A stretch of DNA of 64,000 bases from Solen grandis (Eukaryota > Mollusca > Bivalvia > Adapedonta > Solenidae), in assembly GCA_021229015.1 (NCBI GenBank), contig CM037778.1, positions 16,809,214 to 16,873,213 of the forward strand. Reading direction: 5' to 3'. A program made the position numbers and the translations under genes. Below the pieces are notes generated by a model. The model made no database searches, was not told the DNA's origin, and saw nothing but the letters and a program-made list of their open reading frames with translations. Within the stretch, counting starts at the first letter, position 1; each line of letters begins with the position of its first letter. This document shows positions 10,661 to 22,500 of this stretch, piece after piece.

Positions 10661-13401
10661 AGGACTTTCTGCCCTTTCGGCAGAAAGTCATATTGGGTTT
10701 GTACTGTTTTTATTATTATTATTATTATTCTTTTTTTCTTCCAAACTAAGCGCTTATTTTTCTATGTTGCAATAATCCTAAGACGATGAAATTTTTATGA
10801 CTTATTAGTCACGTGAGGAAATTTTGATTTCTATGATTTTCATATCTCTATGACGTCATATGACGTCACATTTGAAATATGCTACAAAAGTTTGTACGCG
10901 GTCTACAGCCATTGCTTGTGAACCGATTTTTATCATATTTTCACAGAATGTGTATATTAAGTTCTATTTGTGCATCCCGTTGTCCGTTTTTCAAAATTCG
11001 AAAAGTCCATGGTTTTATAGCGAATCCAAGATTCGAACCAAGGTCGTAAATTTTTAAATGCTTATAAAATATGTCCTATTTAAGATAGAAAGTTGATATT
11101 TAGTCAGTATATAGGTCTCTAGAAGTTTTAAATATTTTGTGAAAATAAATGTCATATGACGTCACGTGACGTCATTATATGATAATGTATTTCTAATATT
11201 AACAAGAATATTTCTATATGTTGAAATTGTCGAAGGGCAATGAAAATTTAAAGACTCATGCTTCAAATGCGGAAATTTTGATTTCTATGATTTTCATATC
11301 TCTATGACGTCATATGACGTCACACGTGAAATAAGCTACAAAAGTTTGTACGCGGTCCAGAGCCATTATTAATGAACTGATTTTCATCAAATTTTCACAG
11401 AATGTGTATATTAAGTTCTAGTTGTGCATCCCGGTGTCCGTTTCTCAAAATTCGAAATTGCCAAGGTTCTATAGCGAATCCAAGATTCGAACCAAGGTCG
11501 TACATTTTCAAATGCTTATAAAATCAGTCCTATTTGAGATAGAAAGTTGATATTTGGTCAGTATGTAGGTCTCTCGGAGTCTTAAAAATATTTAGAAAAT
11601 TTGCATCATATGACGTCACGTGACGTCATTATATGAAAATATATTACTAACATTAACAAGATTATTTCTATATGTTGAAATGGTCGAAGAGCAATAAAAA
11701 TTTAATGGCATATGTTTCAGACAATATTATTTCTATTTCAATAAATTTTATAGGCATATGACGTCATATGACGTCACACTTGACATATTCTACAAAAGTT
11801 TGTACGCGGTCTACAGCCATTACTTATAAACCGATTTTTATCAATTTTTCACAGAATTTGTATATTAAGATCTAGTTGTGCAATCCGCTATCCGTTTTTC
11901 AAAATTCTAAAAGACCATGGTTCTATGGTCGTTAATATTCAAATGCTTATAAAATCGGTCCCATATGAGATAGAAAGTTGATATTTGAACATTATGTAGG
12001 TTTATGGATGACTAAACAATTTTGTGAAAATGAACGTCATGTGACGTCAGATGACGTCATTACATGAAAATCTATTTCTAATATTTACAAGAAAATTTCT
12101 ATATGTTAAAATGGTCCATGGAAATGTAAATTATATGACATTTTGCTTCAAACGGTGATATTTTTAATTCTACAATTTTCATATGCCTATGACGTCATAT
12201 GACGTTACACTTGCCATATGCTATTAAAGTTTGTACGCGGTCTACAGCCATTGTTAATGAACCGATTTTCATAAAATTTCACAGAAAGTGTATATTAGGT
12301 TATAGTTGAGCATCCCGGTATCCGTTCTTCCAAATTCAAAAATGCAAAGGTTTTATGGCGGATCCAATATTCAAACCATTGACGTCAAATTTTAAATACG
12401 TATAAAATCGTTTCCAGATGAGTTAGAAATCTAATATTTGGAAAGTAAATAAGTCTCCAAGAGTGCTTTACATTCTATGAAGATGAACGTCATTTGACGT
12501 CATATGACGTTATTAGGTCAAAAATTATTTCTGATATATATGCGTAAATTTAATATGCTGTTAACTTCCCAGGACCATGAAATCTTATGGTATATACTTT
12601 AGAAATGCTTTAGAATGCAATGTAATTCATATTAATTTGACGTTATATCACATCAGATTTGACGTCAGGACAAAATGGTTTTACGCGGTTACAGCCATTA
12701 TTTTTTGGACCAATTTTCAGCAAATTTCAAAGAATGTATATGTAACGCTCTAGTTGTGTATCCCGGGTCCCGTTTTACAAATTCGAAAAGACGAAAAGGC
12801 AATGGTTCTATGGCGAATCCAAGTTTCGAAATATTGACGTCAAATTTCAAAAACATATAAAATCGCTTCGAGATGATTTAGAAAGTTGATATTTGGACTG
12901 AATATTAGTCTTTAAGACTTATTTATATTCTGTGAGGATTAACGTTATTTGACGTCATAAGGTCAAAAAGAATGTTAATATATCTACGCGTTAATTTCTA
13001 TATGTTGCAAAGTTGCAAGGAGCATGAAAAAAATACTTGATATATTTAAGATACTTAATATTTCATTTCATTGATTTTCTTATGCCTATGATGTCATGTG
13101 ACATCAAACTTGACGTTGTCTACACACTTTTGTACGCGGTCTACAGCCATTATTATAGGATGGAATTCGAATTGTAAGCGTTTTAAATAAATTTGATTTG
13201 TAACATAGATTATGAAAATAGTCCAAGTTAAATAAATCGATATAAAAAAATGATTTTCAGTTACTTTTGCCATTTCCTCCAAGTTAAACGGTTTATTTTA
13301 AAATTAAACTGCAATTTCATATCCTCTTACTTTTTTTGCTTTTAAGTATTTGACAAATGTAGCAGAAAGTCCTATCATTCGTATCAACGAATGAAATCTA
13401 G
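10661..13401 (+). mobile_element. Helitron-like element, family 1, complete, six tandem modules
   Basis: The 5' hairpin GGACTTTCTGCC-CTTTC-GGCAGAAAGTC is at 10662-10689. About six tandem modules of 430-460 bp follow, with repeated words near 10850, 11305, 11760, 12190, 12640 and 13085. Each has a TATGACGTCATATGACGTCA-type core, then a TTTGTACGCGGTCTACAGCC-type word, and most have a second CRE cluster about 310 bp further on. The 3' end has GCAGAAAGTCC (the inverse of the 5' GGACTTTCTGC), a hairpin CATTCG-TATCAA-CGAATG, AAAT, and CTAG at 13398-13401 before TTAT. No protein is encoded. The layout matches non-autonomous Helitron2/Helentron-type (HINE or pearl-like) elements. Confidence 0.7.
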
Positions 13402-13509
13402 TTATAATTATCATTGTTCAAATGATTTCAATATTAACTTTTATGAGGTCTGTTTAACATTTTAATTGCAATTAACATATACAGATAAAGATGTTGTATA
13501 TCATCTCGA

Positions 13510-13715
13510 TAATCAAGTAAGTCGTAATAACAAGATTCTATTTTCGTTATGACGAGAAAATATATCGTAAAAACGAGATATGTAATTCGTAATAACGAGA
13601 TACTTTCCTCGTTTTTACGAGATATATTCTCATTTAATCGAGATACATAAGTCATAAACTACGAGATAATTATCTCTGTATTACGAGTTATGTTGTTATC
13701 ACGAGATAATATTTC
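13510..13715. repeat. CTCGTAATAACGAG palindrome array, second copy
   Basis: Tandem and inverted words such as TTCGTAATAACGAGATA, CTCGTTTTTACGAGATAT and ATCACGAGATAAT. Related to 9511-9660; together they bracket the SINE and the family-1 element. Confidence 0.55.
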
Positions 13716-15500
13716 TTAAATTTTATTTTAAATTGGATCTACTTGGCTTTCGTAATCTACAGCAAAAACATGCACACAAACATAAGAATAATCAAACAAT
13801 GTTTATTATGTATTCATGTTTCAGGTACACCCTCCTTGTTATATAATATCCTTATATTTAGATACATCATGTCCCTATATGAAAGAAGTATGAGTGCGCT
13901 AACCACATGAAACCGAAGGTGTTTTTAGTATTTATATATTTATAAAAGATTACACAGTTACAGTTACACACTGTAGTAATCTGTACACCAATTGTGTTTC
14001 CAATCATAAATCTTGTATAAACTAGCTGTAATGTTCTTGGGAGCTACACCTTTTGATATTGTAATTTACGTACATGTACATAACAACAGCAACAACAACA
14101 AACAACAACCTTTATTCCGTTTTAGCTTCTTGCCCACAGTATAACTGCAAGTTATATATAGCAGTAAAATCGATATAACCATGAGAAAAATAGATACATA
14201 GGTAGAGAAGCTTAAAATGTATGCAAAAGCAAAAACGAAAAGGTAACTTATTCCTATTCTGATTGATTTCTTAATTGATTAGCAAATATATATGTATTTC
14301 GACAGTTTTAGTATTGCGTATGGATGGGCGGACACAGGCAGTTCAAAATGTAATATGCCACGCGTATTTGTGGCTTAAAAGGTGTTTTTTCCCTGGAAAA
14401 TCCAGAATAATAATGTAAACGGTAATTACATAGAGGGCGTATTGCAGTTTCAAATTAAATTCAAAAGTAATCATATATAAATATAGAATTTTAAGGTTAT
14501 ATCAAATCTTGAAACAGAATTTCAACCGAGGCGTAAGCGTTATTTCTATTAAATGTTGTTGTATTTTTTTTTGTTAACCATACAAAAAAAAAATATCAAG
14601 CGAGTTTTTAATTATTATTTTTTTTTTGTTTACAAACAGTATATTCCTAATAAATTTAAAATATATTTTATATGAAACCATATACATGTACCTGATAACT
14701 ACGTGTATATGATTGCATTTTTAAACACTTTCTGGCGTAAACTTGATTTTCTCAATTTTCCAAAATAACCGAGCAGTTCAGGTATTCAAATATGAATTTA
14801 AAATGTAAAGCATGATTTGCGTTTGTATCAATCCTTAACTTGACATTTTCAACGAAGTTTCGGAATTGTACCTTTAACCCTTTAAATTTGTTTAATTTCT
14901 AAATAATAACAAAAGATATTACTTGTTTGAACACTTTTTCATATGAAAACTAACATCAGTGTTTGACTCTGTGTGCATAAGTTTTATTCTATTACAAAAC
15001 CTTAATAACAATTCTTGTATGTTCATTCATATTCTCGTAGCGAAATAAATATTCGAACGTCTCAACGACTTCATATTATTATTATCATTATTCATTAACA
15101 ACGGTTGCGCCCTGTTGGGATTCTTGCCTTGCACTGCATAAAAAGTTTAAATAAGTATATAAATAAAATTATTCCTGAGATTTTAACATATTTTATCAAA
15201 ATTAAGTTCAAATTATTTTCTAAATTCAAGTTAAGTTTAATGTTAGGTTTTAGTTGAATTATTCTTCCAAATTAATGTGTCATTTAAATTACGCATTATT
15301 CTTACATAAATTTAGAATATAAATTAGTTTAAAAGCAACTTTTTCGTAACACATACAGTAACTTAAATTCAAAATGTATCTAATTAAATATGATGATTAA
15401 GCAAGTCTATTATTCTATTTAGATTTGAAATATATTTCAGCTTAAATGAATGATTTGATAAATCAGGATTTTATTCATTTTTAGGCTTGTTGCTCGGCCA
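13716..15500. other. No gene seen
   Basis: AT-rich, with a short (CAA)n run at about 14085-14107 and homopolymer runs. I found no exon-like open frame with splice sites. Confidence 0.35.
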
Positions 15501-15506
15501 GTTTCT

Positions 15507-15737
15507 TCATTTAAGATGAGTCCTTAGACTTTGGAGTAGACGTATGCCTAAGTATATGCCTACATTCCAAATTTCTTCCTTTCTGCTGCTTTTCCTTTGT
15601 TTACAATGTTCCATAAAGTATCGGATACTTTCCCTATTAGAAGTATTACTGTCTCTATAAATGCTACTAGCATCACTAATCATTTCATCAATGTTAATAT
15701 CCATATCACTAGAGCTCTCAATTTCTTTTTAAACAAC
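15507..15737 (-). CDS. Short open frame of unknown function
   Basis: A minus-strand open frame of about 70 codons between stops; the first ATG is at 15704. Composition looks coding-like, with an acidic/serine-rich start (ESSSDMDINIDEM) and a basic middle (HCKQRKSSRKEE). I recognise no domain and see no convincing splice sites or promoter. It could be an exon of an unseen gene, a transposon-derived fragment or chance. Confidence 0.2.
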
Positions 15738-15899
15738 ACAGTTTCGCTAATTGTCCGTTTGAACCGCTAATTTAATGATGTGTAGAGCGTATAGCGCGCG
15801 AATTTACTCGAAATACTGTGTGTCACACATGATTAATTTCTATTAAAAGGATGATGCCCTCTATAAGTAAATTAACACACGTGCCTATCGTCGCAGATA

Positions 15900-16350
15900 T
15901 CAGCCATTTCGTGGCGAGATTTTGCTGCAAATGTCTAAATCTCGGGATTTCGGGGTGAAAAGTCGAAAACACGAAACGTCGAAGTCTCGGGGCGAGATTT
16001 CGCGGCGAAAACTACCACACGAAAATTATTATATCGACTATTCGCTCCGAAATCTCCCCTCGAAATTTGGACTTTTCGTGTTTTCGACTTTTCGCCCCGA
16101 AATTTCGCCCCAAGAGTTCGACATTTCGCCACACGAGAAATTAGTATTTCTTCTTTTCGTCTTTTCGCATGGCGCCCCGACAACCCGCCAGGTGAGAAAC
16201 CAATATTTCGCATTACGCTGCGAACTCTCGCCCGCCATAAGAAAAATTAATATTTCGTCTTTTCGACTTTTTCGTGTGGCACCCAACAAATCCGCCAGAC
16301 GAGAATTTACTATTTTTCATTTCGCCTTCCGGTGCTCAAGCGCAAAATGA
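15900..16350. repeat. CpG-rich TTTCG / CGAAA quasi-repeat block
   Basis: Dense short words (TTTTCGACTTTTCG, GGGGCGAGATTTCG, CGAAATTTCGCCCC) occur on both strands, giving many local palindromes and a sharp CpG island in a CpG-poor region. Open frames on both strands here are by-products of the repeat. Two halves share ATTTCGTCTTTTCG and GACAA(C/A)(C/T)CCGCCAG (about 16144-16190 and 16250-16300). The family is not recognised. Confidence 0.55.
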
Positions 16351-17200
16351 TTTTAAACACATGTTAGCGATACAAATCAAATAATTATTTCTTTTTTAAA
16401 TGGAAATGGTTATGGTGAAAATATCCTGAATGAAAGTATAAAACAGTTCAAATTATTTCATATTTGGTCATAAAGAACTGTTAAATCGGGGGGGGGGGGA
16501 CTAGTGAAAGTTGCATTCTTAACCCGATTGTATTTATCATCAATATTGAAAACCAAACCATTGAGAAATGAAATGATTTATGAATAATTAAATCAAAGGG
16601 AATTTCGTGTCAGCTTTATATGATACCATACTAAGATGTTAGCATTGTCTGATTGGTACTGTTATGTTATAATTGATTCAGATAACCATTTACACATATG
16701 ATTAAAATTATGTAATAAGTTTTTAAATGTTTATATGATTTTCAGGAATGTTGAATCTTTATATCACATACACACCAATTTTTTTGCGGAGTAACATGTC
16801 AAGGTTGCAGTAAATGTTTTACTAAAAACATTTCGATCGGTGGCATAAAACAAGATATTACAGTGATGGTGAATGGGCATGTTCAGGCAATTGTAGTGAT
16901 ACCGAATCTTTAATTTTTCTATTCACTTGTGTCTACATATGTGATAGTGACGAGAACGAGAATCCGTATACCGTAAAAGTACAGGAATATTCAAACACAT
17001 GTTAATCGCTATGTGGTGGATGAATTATTAATGACACATTAATGAGGGAAGAAACGGCAGATTAGGGAGAAATCCTAGTAAGAGATGATGACAATAGCGT
17101 TCTAAGAATACCAGTTAAAATCAAATGATATGAACATTTTGAAAATATTTCCTTAAATTTATCGTTTTGTGAAAAGAGAAATAAAACGTATTTTTCATGC
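16351..17200. other. No gene seen
   Basis: AT-rich; contains a G homopolymer of about 10 bases at 16490. Nothing else is recognised. Confidence 0.35.
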
Positions 17201-17202
17201 AG

Positions 17203-17372
17203 TGTTGCCTTTTTGGGTTTACCGTCGCTGCGACAGTATTTCCGTCATATAGCGACGTCCAGCTAACTACATGTGGAAGAAGACCCCGAATACACAGAGG
17301 CACTCGGGTAGAACCACCGACCCACGCGGTGAGGGCTGAATGAGTGTAAAAGTCTTCGGCCACGGAGGCCCT
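17203..17372 (-). mobile_element. tRNA-derived SINE, internally deleted
   Basis: Minus-strand copy of the SINE seen at 5952/8575. The head (CGTGGCCGAAGACTTTTACA, CATTCAGCCCTCACCGCG) is fused directly to the central domain (GGTCGGTGGTTCTACCCGAG ... GCTGGACGTCGCTATATGAC ... CGCAGCGACGG), so the B box region is lost. Confidence 0.65.
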
Positions 17373-17450
17373 TGCTGCAATTCTTGATTGAGTGAGCCAC
17401 GATAGTTGTGTCAGTTCAACAACCACGATCACAACGGCGACGACCATGAT

Positions 17451-17479
17451 GAAGAAGAAGAAGAAGAAGAAGAAGAAGA
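17451..17479. repeat. (GAA)n microsatellite
   Basis: About ten GAA units. Confidence 0.9.
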
Positions 17480-17525
17480 CGATATTAGGATAATAATAAT
17501 AAATATTATCAAATAATGATGCAAA

Positions 17526-17560
17526 TGATGATGATGATGATGATGATGATGACGATGAGA
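17526..17560. repeat. (GAT)n microsatellite
   Basis: About eleven GAT/ATG units with slight interruption. An overlapping methionine-run open frame is an artefact. Confidence 0.9.
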
Positions 17561-17767
17561 GGTGGCGGTGATGATGATGCTACCCTTGCTAGTATATTAG
17601 CATATGTGAATAAATTCAAGTTAAGATTCGACTTGAGTCAAATCATTGTCCAAAACAATCTATGGATTTGTCTATTAGGCATAGTGTTTATACAGGTGTA
17701 CAAAACAAATAAAGTATTAAGTGAATGCAACAAGCAGACAGTGTGTATTGTTTGCCTGGTCTTATGA

Positions 17768-18913
17768 ATGTTCATGTCTGGTCATTTAAATGATAAATCA
17801 AGGTTTACATCAAATGAAAATTAATATAACACGTTTCTCTACAACGTATGATTAAGTTACATTGATAACATGCATCACACTGTCTCATAGATTCAATTTC
17901 TCAGAACTTTCCTTAATTTAATGCAAGCCGTTTTGGACTGCAATACAATTGCTATAGTGTGCTATCAGAAGTTTTATGTGTGACTAACGGGCCTGCACGG
18001 ACATCACGTGGTGAAAATTTAACTCCAATCAAATAAACATCAGCTATAATGGCTATTATAATGAAAGGGCATCGTTTGGCAACTGCCATTCCGGCGTTTA
18101 CCGCAATAAATTAGCGCATCAACATAACGGTTGTCTTGTAATGGACTAACGGTCATTATGCAATAGTATGAATAAAGGGGAGTTGAAGTTAGAAATTATC
18201 AAAAGAAAAGAAATAGATGAATAATTACTGGAAGAGCAATGGAAAACGTGGAAAACGTTCAAACGGCGTTTACCGCAATATACGTTGTAACCCGTCTTAA
18301 AACTAGTAATTAACCATCAAATGTTTACAATATTATAGACTAAGATTCACGTGGTATTGTTAAACTCTATTGATATCTTTTAACATGTAGAATTGACAAA
18401 ATAGCGCTATATTGAAGGTTACACCATTTAACATGTATTTAGCTATTTAAAATGGAATTCTATCATAACGCACTTGTAAGTATAGATAGCTTATCGTCCG
18501 CCAACGGATGTTGAATTAAACGAATTTGAGCAAAATTATATAAATTATATACGTTTGCAAACAAAGAATTTGTATAGTGGTGCCCTTTTAAATGTTTTTA
18601 CATATACCAACTGTGATAGAATGATTTTAAGTTAAATGTCTTAGATAACAAACTAAAGTTGTTTTTTTTATTAGAAAAAGTTTCTGAATAAAGTCATTTC
18701 TATGGCTGAACAAAATTGATCAGTCTTTTTAAAATCAAGATCAAAATCAAGCAATCGTCTGTGTTGCCTAACCAACGTTTTGCCATGCGGCTGATGATCA
18801 CCTGGGTGGCAGTTTCTAACGGGTTTCAAGGGAAATCATCTGGTAATTAATGCCATTCAACGAGGCATTGCGATGATACTGATCAGCGTGCTTGTTTGAC
18901 TGACACTTACTAG
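17768..18913. other. No gene seen; one 16-bp word repeated
   Basis: AT-rich. GGCGTTTACCGCAATA occurs at about 18093 and again at about 18265 in different contexts. Nothing else is recognised. Confidence 0.35.
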
Positions 18914-19012
18914 TTGTATAAAAAGTGGGATTTTTTGGAACGCGTGCCAAACAGGGTTGAATGTGCATGGTGAACTCACAGCAATGCGGAAATCTCATAG
19001 GCGGAAGAACCT
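18914..19012 (+). pseudogene. Recombinase-like gene relic, putative exon A
   Basis: Preceded by an acceptor-like CTTACTAG and followed by a strong donor GTAAGT. The open frame includes TGLNVHGELTAMRKSHRRKNL (read in two parts: TGLNVHGEL, TAMRKSHRRKNL). It ends two bases into a codon, which the next exon completes. Weaker than exons B and C because its sequence partly resembles the start of exon B. Confidence 0.4.
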
Positions 19013-19293
19013 GTAAGTTTTTATCGATATATTTATTTATTCACTCTCTTGCATGTTTGTAAATTTTTACATGTTTTATCTTAATACTTATTGTCTTATA
19101 TTGATTTTCGGATAAAGTTGTTTAAAACAAGCACATACTTTAATCATATGTTTATTATATAATTTTTGTTGAAAATAATACAAAATAATAGAACATAGGA
19201 AATTATACATTAATATAAAACATGATTTTATTTGAATCTTTATTCTGATTTTAAAATACAATAATCTGATATTTATTTATGATTTCTAACTAG

Positions 19294-19423
19294 GCAAAGT
19301 GACAATACGCCCATGGATGGATGCACTGCAATGAGAATGGTAACTCAGGAATGCCCTGGATTGCAAAAACCGAATCTTATTCGTACAAGGGAAATGCGGC
19401 GTTATCTGGCTACGACTACACGG
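19294..19423 (+). pseudogene. Tyrosine-recombinase-like gene relic, exon B
   Basis: Acceptor AACTAG, donor GTATAT. The open frame runs through TAMRMVTQECPGLQKP and NLIRTREMRRYLATTTR, with no stop. This matches the conserved segment around the second catalytic box (T/H-x-x-R type) in a multicopy metazoan tyrosine-recombinase-like protein family that I recognise by pattern; its members are mostly uncharacterised. Its first base completes the codon left by exon A. The junction with exon C is in phase. Confidence 0.6.
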
Positions 19424-19618
19424 GTATATGCTGTTAAGAGAACAAATATAACACTATTATAACCGGTTCTCATAGTTGACTTTCTTTTTCTTAAGCACTT
19501 TAATATAAGCTGGTGTTTATAAGTTGGAAACAAGAATGGTAGTGTATACATTAAACATTATTTAAACTTATTCAGTTTTCTTCGTCATTTCATGTATTGT
19601 TTTATTTTTTTGGTACAG

Positions 19619-19773
19619 ATCCTCGACATGACGGGTGCCGAATTAAAAATGGTCGCTGACCACATGGGCCACAATGTTAATATCCACACAGATGTTTACA
19701 GACTTCAAAGTTCTATAATCGAAAAAAACAAAAGTAGCACGGGTTCTTATGGCGATGGAGAATGGTTTTTATT
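19619..19773 (+). pseudogene. Tyrosine-recombinase-like gene relic, exon C
   Basis: Acceptor GGTACAG. Open from ILDMTGAELKMVADHMGH through NVNIHTDVYRLQSSIIEK. HMGH and the following VY sit where the LGH...Y catalytic His/Tyr of tyrosine recombinases fall. After IEKNK the sequence leaves the family pattern. A donor-like GTAATT at 19774 is possible; otherwise the frame stops at 19819. Family members may be domesticated recombinases; no activity is claimed for this copy. Confidence 0.6.
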
Positions 19774-19835
19774 TGTAATTTTAATTATTGGTCATAAAGA
19801 CATAAAAAACTCAATTTGATGAACGGCTGTTACAG

Positions 19836-20050
19836 AAACGCAGACAAAAACACCGAAGATCAAGCGAATCAGATGGATGGATACAGAAAATGATGTTTTT
19901 TGAAAGTCACTGTTGTCATATATATCAGCGAGAGAAATGCCTGCTGGGGGGAAACTAAAAGAACTCTCACAAAAGTTACCTGGCAGAACTGTTGCCCAAA
20001 TAAGAGCGAGAATTCACAATATCATATCCGGAAAATTAAAGAAATATTGA
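19836..20050 (+). pseudogene. Relic of the Myb/SANT-like C-terminal domain
   Basis: Acceptor TGTTACAG. In the third frame it reads KIKRIRWMDTENDVF, then an in-frame TGA (19901-19903), then KLKELSQKLPGRTVAQIR and ARIHNIISGKLKKY before the final stop at 20048. The W...E...L..LPGRT..QI..RI.N pattern is the SANT/Myb-like tail found after the recombinase-like domain in this family. The internal stop marks decay unless it is a sequencing error. Confidence 0.5.
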
Positions 20051-21700
20051 AATAACTTTTGTTCGCAAATACCTAATTACCAATATACTATGCACGATAA
20101 GTAATGGCAATATAACTCTTCTATTATTGATTTTTTTTCTTGAACGGCACATAACTCGAAAAATATATTTGTTATTTCCTTAGGCTTGAATAAGGTCATT
20201 TAGAGTGGGGGAAAAGCCGGTGCGCGGTACCCAGTACACCGGGATCCAGGATCGTATGAAATATATAGTGAAATGGAAATATCTGTATATCATTATGACA
20301 GGTACCATAGTCATATACCCATGGATAGTGGATTTTAACCAAAAAAAAAAAAGAATTTTCGCAAATGTAATAAATGGTTTCCTTTAAGATGTGTTGATGT
20401 TAGTAATAAGTTAGTTAATGTGTAAACCTTTTACATATAAATGTATGGTTATATATCATATATGTCAAACACTTGCTATTAAACTTTATGTATATATCTA
20501 TGTATTTTGATGGAAAAATGTTATGTTATGATGAAATATTAAATGGTGAAGATGATGATGGTTGTTGATGTTTTCTTGATGACAAAAGAGAAGGATGTGG
20601 TTTCGATGATGATGCTGATGATGATGATACTTGTGATGATCTGGAATGATCATATCTAATCTGACACACTTTTCTAACTGATTGATCAGTAGGGGGTCTT
20701 ACACCGATGTTTGTGTTAGATAAATCACCGCGCATCCTACTTACACGTCTAGAAGTGAGAAAGGATGAGAGAAAGGGTGAGAGAAAGAGGTGTGAGGTTT
20801 ACATGGATTATCGATTTCATTGAGCTCAAACATTTTATTCAATTATTTATATGAAGGTGCACTCATATTAAAATAATTAGGGATAATACATCATGCCATG
20901 GTCTTGCCACATGCAGTATCTTGTTCGCAGTTTATCAAAATACTTATATGAACCGCGAATAAGATTGCAAAAAAATAAAAATAATTTAACAAAAATAATT
21001 TTAGTAAAAAAAGTCATGTAAATCAATTATAAGAAAAGCATGGACAGTTAGATAAGGTGATTGTGCGCACCTTAAAAATATAATTCAAAAGTAAGTTACG
21101 TATATATAATTATCTGACATTATACTAAATTGATTATTTCAAAAAATGTTTATATAAAACACATATATACACAAATTTCACGTGAAATACCATTTTCTAT
21201 TCATAACCTTTTTTAAATTTTTAATAAAAATAATCAGTTATTTTAGGTGTAAATTATATTCATATCCATTAAATTTTTAAATTTATCAAACTTTAGATAT
21301 CATCTCAATAATGACTGTTAAATGCGTGTGTGTACTATGAATGTATTATACCTTGTTATACTGTATAAGTCAAATAAATATCAACCTTTGTAACTGTATG
21401 TTGTTACTGGATGTCTATAGTTTACTTACTAGCATTTTATGTATTCAAAATTTAATCCGTTAAGACTAGTACTGCTGATAAAATATTGTGAACACATTTA
21501 AAACTATTCTATTTACAAGGATAATCCTTTACGTTCAGTTGTGGTTTTATTTCGCAAATATTAAAATGATTTATTCTTTTTTTATTTATAGAAATAAATT
21601 AATTATAGCACTTACAGATCGACAAATAAGAAATGGAAAATGGTTTTCTGCTTCATCACAAAACACACACAACATCTGTTTAAATGTTACAGTTTCCCTT
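20051..21700. other. No gene seen; GAT-rich low complexity
   Basis: AT-rich. GAT/GATGAT low-complexity sequence lies at 20537-20650 and a GAGAAAG-type run at 20755-20790. The open frames there are by-products. Confidence 0.35.
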
Positions 21701-21848
21701 TTGTTCTGTATGTGTGGGGTGTATATATTTCATCTTCATATGTGGGGTGTATATATTATATATACGGTATACACCACATATGTTGGTTTCATACATGCAC
21801 CACATAAGTAGGTCCTACACAGACAACCCACAATTGGCATATTTTCTG

Positions 21849-21871
21849 TATATATATATATATATATATAT
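21849..21871. repeat. (TA)n microsatellite
   Basis: About eleven TA units just left of the MITE. Confidence 0.85.
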
Positions 21872-22135
21872 GCACAATAGAGAAGCAATCAGCAATCAGG
21901 CTTGTATTATGCGGAGAAACGTATTAGTGCCACATTGACACTTATTATTTTTTTCATTTCGACACTTTAAAATTTACAGATTAAACTGTTAAATTCAGAT
22001 TTTTGTCTTAAATTTTACACTTTGATCTGTAAAATTCACACTTTTTATCTGTAAATTTCACACTGTTTTCTGTAAGTTTTACAGTTTAATCTGTAAATTT
22101 TACACATTAATCTGTTTAAATAATGGCTGTGTCTA

Positions 22136-22189
22136 TCGGCACGACGGTGGTGCGGATAAGCAGCCTTATCTGCATGACCGTCGTGCTGA
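22136..22189. repeat. Imperfect 25-bp-stem hairpin
   Basis: The arms TCGGCACGACGG...GGATAAG and CTTATCTG...CGTCGTGCTGA pair at about 21 of 25 positions around a 4-base loop (CAGC). It is strikingly GC-rich for its surroundings and sits within the MITE. Confidence 0.7.
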
Positions 22190-22235
22190 AAAGGTTATTG
22201 ATACGACAGAAAAAAATAAATATAGCACAACTAAA

Positions 22236-22266
22236 GCTTTCTTTCTTTCTTTCTTTCTTTCTTTCT
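22236..22266. repeat. (CTTT)n microsatellite
   Basis: About eight CTTT units inside the MITE. Confidence 0.85.
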
Positions 22267-22376
22267 GTGATAATAGACCGCTTGCTCAGTTCTGCCAGTG
22301 GTGATGTTTTATGACAAGGGCATCCTCAAAATAACATTTTGCGGTTATCTTAAGTGGGTAACGGTGCATACAATAT

Positions 22377-22500
22377 ATACCTACAACATATAACATATAC
22401 CTACAATATATAACTACAACATATATCTACAACATATACCTACAACATATGACTATAATGAATACCTACAACATATACCTATTACATATACCTACAACAT
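22377..22500. repeat. ACAACATATACCT minisatellite
   Basis: About nine imperfect copies of a 12-13 bp unit (CCTACAACATATA) within the MITE. Confidence 0.8.

Noticed and set aside
15922..16350. A 142-codon open frame rich in S, R and F
   Set aside because: Overlapping open frames on the opposite strand and TTTCG word repetition show that it is a product of the CpG-rich repeat.
17516..17767. A methionine-rich open frame
   Set aside because: It is created by the (GAT)n microsatellite.
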